6,403 bases of DNA from Flavobacteriaceae bacterium (GTDB taxonomy: Bacteria; Bacteroidota; Bacteroidia; Flavobacteriales; Flavobacteriaceae): NCBI GenBank assembly GCA_016763595.1, contig JAESTN010000407.1:1-6403 (forward strand). Reading direction: 5' to 3'. The position numbers and the translations under genes were made by a program. The first letter of the stretch is position 1, and every line of letters starts with the position of its first letter. Below, one piece after another: positions 1 to 5,084 of the stretch. Below the pieces are notes generated by a model. That model searched no databases and was not told where the DNA came from. It saw only the letters and a list, made by a program, of their open reading frames with translations.

Positions 1-276
1 ATAACTTTTATTGCTGTTCTTTTAAAATCTGGAAGGATATTTTCTGTAAGTAATCGATTTAAAAGAAGTTGGAGTTTATTGTTGTTGCATTTGTTGATCG
101 CTCTAGGTTCTTTATTTTTGAGTGCTGCTAAAGATGGAACAGAACTGATAGCCATATTAATTCCTTCAACAATATTGATTGCAAATTGGATTCAATCTGT
201 AGAAAGAAAAATTATAGTGAATGTCGTGTTGTTATTAGTATTGGTGATTTCTTTTGTTGTTCACTTTATAGCTTAG
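1..276 (+). CDS. C-terminal part of a polytopic membrane protein, DUF6427-like
   Basis: The frame is open from the first base, so this is the last 91 residues of a longer gene whose start lies outside the window. An internal TTG at 79 is not a credible start because the reading continues upstream. The visible part is very hydrophobic: membrane segments at about residues 24-43, 49-63 and 71-91, with a basic loop (RFKRSW) before the first and VERK before the last. The stretch KDGTELIAILIPSTILIANW resembles the C-terminal half of the flavobacterial DUF6427 family, which I recall lying next to upp in this group; that assignment is from memory, not a search. Its function is unknown. The last 11 bp overlap the 3' end of the convergent upp gene, so neither gene has room for a terminator of its own between them. 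Confidence 0.7.
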   Translation: MTFIAVLLKSGRIFSVSNRFKRSWSLLLLHLLIALGSLFLSAAKDGTELIAILIPSTILIANWIQSVERKIIVNVVLLLVLVISFVVHFIA

Positions 277-919
277 CACCAAAGGCTAAATCTCCTGCAT
301 CACCTAAACCAGGAACAATATACCCTTTGTCGTTTAGTTTATCATCAATTGCAGCGATCCATAAATGGGTGTTTTTTGGAAAATGATTTTTAATAAATTC
401 AATTCCTGCAGTTGAACCAATAACACAAACAACGTGAATTTCTTTTGGTGTTCCGTGTTTTTTCATTCCTTGGTATACAGCAACTAAAGATTGTCCTGTT
501 GCTAACATTGGATCTGCCAACAACAATGTTTTACCTTCAATACTTGGGGAAGCAAAATATTCTACAACAATTTTAAAGGTTGCATCATTATTTTGGGGAT
601 GACGATAGGCAGAAATAAAGGCGTTTTCAGCATCATCAAAATAATTCAATAAGCCTTGATGTAAAGGCAATCCAGCTCTTAAAATAGAACACAAAACAAT
701 ATTGCTATTTGGGAGTTGAATGTTTTTGGTTCCCAATGGAGTTTCAATATTAGAAGAAGAATAAGATAAGTTTTTGCTTAATTCATATCCTAAAACCTCT
801 CCAATTCTTTCAATATTTCTTCTAAAGCGAAGCGAGTCTTTTTGAATGGTTACATCTCTAATTTCTGAAATGAATTTATTTAAAATAGAATTGGTTTCTT
901 CTAAATGATGAATGATCAT
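266..919 (-). CDS. upp: Uracil phosphoribosyltransferase
   Basis: This cytosolic pyrimidine-salvage enzyme makes UMP from uracil and PRPP. The 217-residue product is about the usual length for the family (roughly 210). Visible motifs are IETPLG at 58-63, ILRAGLP at 79-85, the PRPP-binding loop DPMLATG at 136-142 and the C-terminal uracil-binding segment GYIVPGLGDAGD at 199-210. The residue after the PRPP loop is Q (ATGQS), where the commonly seen form is ATGGS; this is probably a lineage variant. The ATG at 919 is chosen because it lies 10 bp after the stop of the upstream glycosyltransferase, so the two are probably co-transcribed leftward. The 3' end overlaps the convergent membrane-protein gene by 11 bp. 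Confidence 0.96.
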   Translation of the reverse strand: MIIHHLEETNSILNKFISEIRDVTIQKDSLRFRRNIERIGEVLGYELSKNLSYSSSNIETPLGTKNIQLPNSNIVLCSILRAGLPLHQGLLNYFDDAENAFISAYRHPQNNDATFKIVVEYFASPSIEGKTLLLADPMLATGQSLVAVYQGMKKHGTPKEIHVVCVIGSTAGIEFIKNHFPKNTHLWIAAIDDKLNDKGYIVPGLGDAGDLAFGAKL

Positions 920-929
920 AATTGATGTT

Positions 930-1970
930 TTAAGAATTTGAATTTAATACTTCTTCAACTTTTTGAATGACTGTTTTTGGCGATATTGTTCTCATTATGT
1001 CTTCATAACCTTCATGAATTTTGTTTCCATAGATTGAACATGGAGTCTTTGGGAACTTCTCTAAATCTGGTACTAAACAATAATGGGTAGGTTGGTTAAA
1101 AGGAGCAAAACCAGCAAAAGGATGGGTGCCTCCCCAAAGTGTAATAGTTGCAACTTGTTGCATGGCAGCAAAATGTGCATTTCCAGAATCCATTGCTAAC
1201 ATACAATCTAAATGCGCAATTAAATTTAGTTCTTCTTTTAAGTTTAACGCTCCAGCTACAGAAATACAATTTGTATTTTGCTGTGCGATCTCTGATAAGA
1301 CATCAATTTCAGATTCTCCACCGCCAAAAAGAAAAATAGTACGATTTTTAGAAAGTTCTAGAATCACTTTTTTCATTAAATCTATCGGATACATCTTAGG
1401 ATCAAATGCCGCAAAAGGAGCAATTCCTATCCACTGTTGTTTTTTTTCATTTGTAATTGATGCAACTTTTGTGTCTAGCAGCGGTTTTTCTAATGGGGTT
1501 GGATTAGAAATACAAACTCTAAAACCCAGTTTTTCAAATACATCAGCATACCGTTGATGTGATGTTTTTAGCTGCTTGAAAATTTTATTTTCAGTTCTAG
1601 TTAATGCTTTTTTTTCTGCTCTTCCTTTATCAATAACAGCAATGAAATTGTTAGAGAATTTGAAAAATGAACGTAAAATCTTAGACCTTAGAGCATTGTG
1701 TATGTCCGCAATATGGGTAATGTTTAATTGCTTTAATTCTTTATGCAACTTGTAAAGCCCTAAAATTCCTTTGTGTGTGTCATTTACATCTGCAGCATAG
1801 AAATCTACATTTGGAATGTCATCAAATAAGGGTTTTAAAAACGCTTTAGATAAAAAGGTGATTTTAATAGTTGGATATTGTTCTACAACAGCTCTAATAA
1901 TAGGAACAGTCATCGCAACATCTCCCATTGCAGATAATCGAATTACTAAAATATGTGAATTTGTTTGCAA
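930..1970 (-). CDS. Glycosyltransferase family 9 (ADP-heptose:LPS heptosyltransferase-like)
   Basis: The 346-residue protein has the GT-B architecture of family 9, whose characterised members add heptose to the LPS inner core on the cytoplasmic face of the inner membrane. The N-terminal nucleotide-sugar-transferase signature HILVIRLSAMGDVAMTVP is at 6-23. The C-terminal half has IGIAPFAAFDPKMYP at 181-195, a glycine-rich LFGGGES at 214-220, MDSGNAHFAA at 260-269 and WGGTHPFAGFAPF at 279-291. The only usable start is TTG at 1970: an in-frame TAA lies four codons upstream and the first ATG is codon 15, inside the signature. It is the first gene of a leftward pair with upp, 10 bp apart. The actual donor and acceptor cannot be read from sequence; many flavobacteria carry such genes without a classical heptose core, so waaC/waaF names are withheld. 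Confidence 0.9.
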   Translation of the reverse strand: MQTNSHILVIRLSAMGDVAMTVPIIRAVVEQYPTIKITFLSKAFLKPLFDDIPNVDFYAADVNDTHKGILGLYKLHKELKQLNITHIADIHNALRSKILRSFFKFSNNFIAVIDKGRAEKKALTRTENKIFKQLKTSHQRYADVFEKLGFRVCISNPTPLEKPLLDTKVASITNEKKQQWIGIAPFAAFDPKMYPIDLMKKVILELSKNRTIFLFGGGESEIDVLSEIAQQNTNCISVAGALNLKEELNLIAHLDCMLAMDSGNAHFAAMQQVATITLWGGTHPFAGFAPFNQPTHYCLVPDLEKFPKTPCSIYGNKIHEGYEDIMRTISPKTVIQKVEEVLNSNS

Positions 1971-2003
1971 AGGTTTGGCTTAAATATTCTTGGTGAAAAT
2001 AAT

Positions 2004-2036
2004 CAATTCTAAAGAAAATAGCCTGGTTTTTATCAA
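2004..2036 (-). promoter_or_regulatory. Candidate promoter for the GT9-upp unit
   Basis: Read on the minus strand, TTG (2036-2034) is followed after 22 bp by TAGAATTG (2011-2004). The second box matches the Bacteroidota -7 consensus TAnnTTTG at all fixed positions but one, and the spacing falls in the 17-23 bp range reported for flavobacterial promoters. It would give a leader of roughly 25-30 nt before the TTG start at 1970. In AT-rich DNA such a match can arise by chance. Confidence 0.35.
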
Positions 2037-2069
2037 TTTAGTCATACTGTATATTGTAGGGGTCTAAAG

Positions 2070-2088
2070 AATTATTCCTTAAATAATT
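2070..2088. repeat. 7-bp inverted repeat directly upstream of the yicC -7 box
   Basis: AATTATT (2070-2076) and AATAATT (2082-2088) are perfect inverted repeats around a 5-nt centre CCTTA. They end three bases before the candidate -7 element at 2092. The position would suit an operator, but the arms are all A/T, so chance is a real alternative. Confidence 0.3.
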
Positions 2089-2091
2089 GTG

Positions 2092-2099
2092 TACCTTTG
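2092..2099 (+). promoter_or_regulatory. Candidate -7 promoter element for yicC-gmk-nadD
   Basis: TACCTTTG matches the Bacteroidota -7 consensus TAnnTTTG exactly and lies 25 bp before the yicC ATG, giving a leader of about 20 nt. No TTG is present 17-23 bp upstream, so the -33 element is missing or degenerate. It is the best candidate in the spacer for driving the three-gene operon. Confidence 0.55.
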
Positions 2100-2124
2100 T
2101 CCCTCTATTTTAAAAAAGTATTGA

Positions 2125-2991
2125 ATGATTCAATCAATGACTGGTTATGGTAAGGCAGTTTTGCAACTACCAACAAAAAAAGTAACCATAGAAATTAAAA
2201 CGCTAAACAGTAAAAATTTAGATTTAAATGTTAGAATTCCTTCTTATTATAAAGAGAAAGAATTGGCGGTACGAAAAAAACTAGCTTCTGGGTTGGTTAG
2301 AGGGAAAATCGATTTTTCTATTTATGTAGAAATGACTGCAGATGAAACTTCTACCGTAATTAACAAAGCTGTTGTTAACGATTATATTCAGCAATTAAAA
2401 AATGTCTTATTTACTGAAAACAATAGCGATGTTGAGTTGTTGAAAATGGCCATAAAAATGCCAGATGCTTTAAAAACAGAAAGAGAAGAGTTGGATGAAG
2501 GCGAGTGGAATTTGATTGAAGATGCAATTAATGAAGCATTAAAAGAAACCATTCAATATAGAGTTGATGAGGCAGCTTCTTTAGAAGACGATTTTAAGTT
2601 AAGAATCTTAAATATTAGAAAATATTTAGAAGAAGTAAATGTTTTAGATGAAGAACGATTAAGCTATGTAAGAGAGCGTTTACAAAAAGCAATTGACGAT
2701 TTAAAAGTAGAAATAGATGCAAATCGTTTTGAACAAGAACTAATTTATTATTTAGAGAAATTAGATATAAACGAAGAAAAAGTTCGATTGGAAAATCACT
2801 TAAAATATTTTTTACAAGAATTAGACAGTGCCGATTCTAATGGTAAAAAATTAGGGTTTATTGTTCAAGAAATAGGAAGAGAAGTCAACACAACTGGTTC
2901 TAAGGCAAATTATGCTCCCATGCAAAAATCTGTAATTCAGATGAAAAATGAATTGGAGAAAATTAAGGAACAAATCTTAAATGTATTGTAA
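2125..2991 (+). CDS. yicC: YicC/YloC family endoribonuclease
   Basis: The 288-residue length is typical. The family signature MIQSMTGYGKA opens the protein, followed by the N-terminal domain (about 1-155) with LNSKNLDLNVRIPS at 27-40. The C-terminal DUF1732 domain (about 200-288) carries LDINEEKVRLENHLKYF at 213-229 and the hallmark QEIGREVNTTGSKA at 248-261. Characterised members (E. coli YicC, B. subtilis YloC) are cytosolic endoribonucleases acting in RNA decay, YicC being tied to small-RNA turnover; this gene's own targets are unknown. The middle region, about 119-200, is highly charged and predicted helical. The segment EAASLEDDF (149-157) has A where I recall an EG pair being common. 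It is first in an operon with gmk and nadD; yicC next to gmk is a common bacterial arrangement. Confidence 0.93.
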   Translation: MIQSMTGYGKAVLQLPTKKVTIEIKTLNSKNLDLNVRIPSYYKEKELAVRKKLASGLVRGKIDFSIYVEMTADETSTVINKAVVNDYIQQLKNVLFTENNSDVELLKMAIKMPDALKTEREELDEGEWNLIEDAINEALKETIQYRVDEAASLEDDFKLRILNIRKYLEEVNVLDEERLSYVRERLQKAIDDLKVEIDANRFEQELIYYLEKLDINEEKVRLENHLKYFLQELDSADSNGKKLGFIVQEIGREVNTTGSKANYAPMQKSVIQMKNELEKIKEQILNVL

Positions 2992-2994
2992 TTG

Positions 2995-3576
2995 ATGAAG
3001 GATTTTGAAGGTAAATTATTTGTTTTTTCTGCACCATCTGGCTCTGGTAAAACAACAATCGTTCGTCATTTATTAGCACAAGAGAAGTTAAATTTAGAGT
3101 TTTCTGTTTCTGCAACATCAAGAGAAGCAAGGGGTTTTGAAGTTGATGGTACTGATTATTATTTTATTTCTTTAAAAGAGTTTAAAGAAAATATAAAAAG
3201 TGATGCTTTTTTAGAGTGGGAAGAAGTATACAGAGATAATTTTTACGGAACGCTAAAAACAGAAATAGACCGTATTTGGGCTCAAAAAAAACACGTAATA
3301 TTTGATATTGATGTTGTTGGAGGTTTGCGTATTAAAAAGAAGTTCCCCGATCAAACTTTAGCAGTTTTTGTAAAGCCACCAAGCGTAGATGAATTAAAAA
3401 TTCGGTTAAAAAAGCGCAAAACTGAAAGTGACGAAAAAATAAATATGCGCATTGCTAAAGCTTCTGTAGAGTTGGCAACAGCACCTCAGTTTGATATCAT
3501 TATAAAAAACTACAACCTAGAAGTTGCTTTAAAAGAAGCAGAGCAATTGGTAAGTGATTATTTAAGTTTAGAATAA
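2995..3576 (+). CDS. gmk: Guanylate kinase
   Basis: This enzyme phosphorylates GMP (and dGMP) to GDP with ATP in the cytosol. From the ATG at 2995 it has 193 residues, normal for bacterial Gmk. A TTG at 2992, directly after the yicC stop, is also in frame, but the adjacent ATG is the better start; the gap to yicC is then 3 bp, suggesting translational coupling. Seen in order (ATG numbering): P-loop SAPSGSGKTT at 12-21, GMP-binding SATSREARGFEVDGTDYYF at 39-57, FLEWEEVYRDNFYGT at 72-86, the DIDVVGG strand at 104-110, and the lid-like RLKKRKTESDEKINMRI at 137-153. The first P-loop residue is A rather than the textbook G (APSGSGKT), which I believe is usual in Bacteroidota Gmk. Confidence 0.97.
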   Translation: MKDFEGKLFVFSAPSGSGKTTIVRHLLAQEKLNLEFSVSATSREARGFEVDGTDYYFISLKEFKENIKSDAFLEWEEVYRDNFYGTLKTEIDRIWAQKKHVIFDIDVVGGLRIKKKFPDQTLAVFVKPPSVDELKIRLKKRKTESDEKINMRIAKASVELATAPQFDIIIKNYNLEVALKEAEQLVSDYLSLE

Positions 3577-3582
3577 ACAAAA

Positions 3583-4164
3583 ATGAATATTGGTTTATAT
3601 TTTGGTACATTTAATCCAATTCATGTTGGGCATTTAATTATTGCCAATCACATGGTGGAAAATTCTAATTTAGATGAGGTTTGGTTGGTGGTAACACCAC
3701 ACAACCCGTTTAAAAAGAAAAGTACTTTATTGGACAATCACCATCGGTTTGAACTGGCTTTTTTAGCAACAGAGAAATACGATAAAATTAAACCGTCAAA
3801 AATCGAATTTGATTTACCACAACCTAATTATACCATAAATACCTTGGTTCATATTTCAGAGAAATATTCACAGCATAATTTTAGCATCATTATGGGAGAA
3901 GACAACCTGAAAAGTTTTCATAAATGGAGAAACTACGAAACCATTTTAGAGCATCATACTATTTTTGTGTATCCAAGAATTTCTGAAGGAAAAACAGCAA
4001 CTCAATTTGATCAACATCCAAAGGTTCAAAAAATAGCGTCCCCAATTATTCAAATTTCGTCTACTCATATTCGCAACGGAATTAAAGAAGGGAAAAATAT
4101 TGAGCCAATGTTGCCTGATGGCGTTTGGAAATATATTGATGATATGAATTTTTATAGAAAATAG
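3583..4164 (+). CDS. nadD: Nicotinate-nucleotide adenylyltransferase
   Basis: NadD adenylates nicotinate mononucleotide with ATP to give deamido-NAD, the step before NAD synthetase in the de novo and salvage NAD routes. The 193-residue protein has the nucleotidyltransferase fold signature GLYFGTFNPIHVGH at 4-17 with the catalytic HxGH at 14-17. It also has TPHNPFKKK at 38-46, PNYTINTLVH at 81-90, the MGEDN motif at 104-108 and the second ATP-binding motif ISSTHIR at 158-164. All expected family motifs are intact. The ATG at 3583 lies 6 bp after the gmk stop, placing it third in the yicC-gmk-nadD operon. Its TAG stop lies inside a hairpin that probably ends this transcript. Confidence 0.97.
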   Translation: MNIGLYFGTFNPIHVGHLIIANHMVENSNLDEVWLVVTPHNPFKKKSTLLDNHHRFELAFLATEKYDKIKPSKIEFDLPQPNYTINTLVHISEKYSQHNFSIIMGEDNLKSFHKWRNYETILEHHTIFVYPRISEGKTATQFDQHPKVQKIASPIIQISSTHIRNGIKEGKNIEPMLPDGVWKYIDDMNFYRK

Positions 4165-4178
4165 TTCCACTATTTTTT
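4156..4178 (+). terminator. Candidate intrinsic terminator at the end of nadD
   Basis: AAAATAG (4158-4164) pairs perfectly with CTATTTT (4170-4176) across a 5-nt loop TTCCA; a G-U and an A-U pair extend the stem to 4156/4178. The 3' arm ends in a run of six T. The stem holds only one G-C pair, so it is weak, but it sits between the operon end and the next promoter-like site. The nadD stop codon is its last left-arm triplet. Confidence 0.45.
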
Positions 4179-4183
4179 CGTTG

Positions 4184-4191
4184 TATATTTG
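4184..4191 (+). promoter_or_regulatory. Candidate -7 promoter element for the M23-GH3 unit
   Basis: TATATTTG is an exact match to TAnnTTTG. Transcription would begin near 4197-4200, about 15 nt before the GTG at 4213. No TTG lies at the expected -33 distance. Its position before 4213, rather than close to the TTG at 4272, supports 4213 as the true translation start of the M23 gene. Confidence 0.5.
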
Positions 4192-4212
4192 TAATTATTA
4201 GACAAACTATTT

Positions 4213-4257
4213 GTGGCTAAAAAAACACTAAAAAAAGCAAGTTTAGACAGCGGATAA
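4213..4257 (+). other. Out-of-frame N-terminal start of the M23 peptidase gene (apparent frameshift)
   Basis: GTG GCT AAA AAA at 4213 would begin a protein with MAKK, the kind of basic N-terminus expected for this peptidase, but the frame closes at TAA 4255-4257 after 14 codons. The frame used by the rest of the protein is open from 4221 and reads a basic segment (SKFRQRITNKFR, 4236-4271) straight into the annotated part. A net shift of -1 (equal to one extra A) in either A7 run, 4219-4225 or 4230-4236, joins the two into a product of about 290 residues starting MAKK. I see no ATG, GTG or TTG in the second frame before 4272. Confidence 0.65.
4230..4236 (+). other. Possible -1 slippery heptamer A AAA AAA
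   Basis: In the frame set by GTG 4213 the codons are CTA AAA AAA GCA. The heptamer A AAA AAA is therefore phased so that both lysine tRNAs could re-pair one base back and enter the M23 frame. A-rich runs of this kind also favour RNA polymerase slippage and sequencing indels, so the function is unproven. Confidence 0.3.
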
Positions 4258-4279
4258 CCAATAAATTTAGATTGGTTGT
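4254..4279 (+). other. Stem-loop overlapping the frame junction and the TTG at 4272
   Basis: AACCAAT (4256-4262) pairs perfectly with ATTGGTT (4271-4277) around the 8-nt loop AAATTTAG. A U-G and an A-U pair extend the stem to 4254/4279. It begins 17 nt after the A7 run at 4230-4236, longer than the 5-9 nt typical of -1 frameshift stimulators. Its right arm contains the TTG at 4272, so it would tend to hide that codon from ribosomes. Confidence 0.4.
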
Positions 4280-5084
4280 TTTAAATGAAGATACCTTTGA
4301 AGAAAAGTTGTCTTTTAAATTAACCATTTTAAACATCTTTGTTTTAAGTGGTATTTTTTCAATTGTGTTAGTGGCTTTAACCACTGTTTTAATTGCGTAC
4401 ACACCCATTAGAGAATACATTCCTGGGTATGCATCAACAAAATTAAAAAAGGATGCTTCTAGGTCGGTGTATCAAGCAGATTCTTTAAAAAACAGATTGC
4501 AATTATTAGAGAACTACACAAATGCATTGAGGCCGATTTTGGCGGGTGAACAACCAATTTCAAATGTAGATTTTGATTCTTTAAAAATTAATTCTGATCC
4601 TATAAATATTGATGAGAGAAAACTAGCTGCTTCTAAAAATGATTCTTTATTTCGAGAAAAGGTTGAAAGCAAAGATCGTTTTCCGTTGTTTGATAAAGCC
4701 GAAAATAAAATTGACATTGTATTTTTTGCGCCAATTACAGGAAGTATCACACAAGAATTTAATATCACTAACAAGCATTTTGCCTTAGACATTTCTCAAA
4801 AAACAGGTACTCCTGTAAAAGCCATTGAAGATGGTCGGGTTATTTTTTCTGAATGGACTACAGAAACGGGGTATGTGCTGATTATTGAACACGGAACAGG
4901 TTTTATCTCTGTGTATAAACACAATGGTGTTTTGTTAAAGCAACAAGGTGATTTTGTAAAGTCTGGAGAAGCAATTGCAACCGTTGGTTCTACAGGAGAA
5001 TTAACTACAGGTCCACATTTACATTTCGAATTATGGTATAACGGATATCCGGTTAACCCAATAAATTATATAGATTTCAAATAA
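4272..5084 (+). CDS. Membrane-anchored M23 family (LytM-like) metallopeptidase
   Basis: This is a likely cell-wall endopeptidase or a relative with a structural role in wall remodelling. From the TTG at 4272 it has 270 residues: a cytosolic start (VVLNEDTFEEKLSFKLT), one membrane segment at about 19-43, a linker that may be partly coiled coil (about 55-90), and a C-terminal M23 domain (about 150-266) facing the periplasm. The zinc site looks complete: H169 and D173 (HFALD), H249 and H251 (GPHLHFE), plus H217 (VYKHN). The TTG start is probably not the real one, since the frame continues upstream into a basic segment that fits a GTG start at 4213 after a one-base shift. If the start is lost, the anchor and catalytic domain remain whole. 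It has its own promoter-like site at 4184 and overlaps GH3 by one base, so the two are likely co-translated. Confidence 0.88.
   Translation: MVVLNEDTFEEKLSFKLTILNIFVLSGIFSIVLVALTTVLIAYTPIREYIPGYASTKLKKDASRSVYQADSLKNRLQLLENYTNALRPILAGEQPISNVDFDSLKINSDPINIDERKLAASKNDSLFREKVESKDRFPLFDKAENKIDIVFFAPITGSITQEFNITNKHFALDISQKTGTPVKAIEDGRVIFSEWTTETGYVLIIEHGTGFISVYKHNGVLLKQQGDFVKSGEAIATVGSTGELTTGPHLHFELWYNGYPVNPINYIDFK

Noticed and set aside
273..289. Short hairpin TTAGC/GCTAA near the upp 3' end as a terminator
   Set aside because: The stem is 5 bp with a 7-nt loop, no T tract follows on either strand, and it lies within coding sequence.
186..386. Plus-strand open frame of 66 codons
   Set aside because: It overlaps both the membrane-protein end and upp in other frames, and its product has no plausible features.
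1126..1557. Plus-strand open frame of 143 codons
   Set aside because: It is antisense to the well-supported GT9 gene, and its translation resembles no family I know.
4208..4215. TATTTGTG as a second -7 box before the M23 gene
   Set aside because: It mismatches the TAnnTTTG consensus at two fixed positions and overlaps the likely start codon, so 4184-4191 is preferred.
4217..4420. Minus-strand open frame opposite the M23 5' region
   Set aside because: It is antisense to the basic N-terminus and membrane segment of the M23 protein; its hydrophobic run only mirrors that AT-rich stretch.
4514..4792. Minus-strand open frame of 92 codons
   Set aside because: It is a shadow of the M23 linker and domain start; no independent coding evidence.
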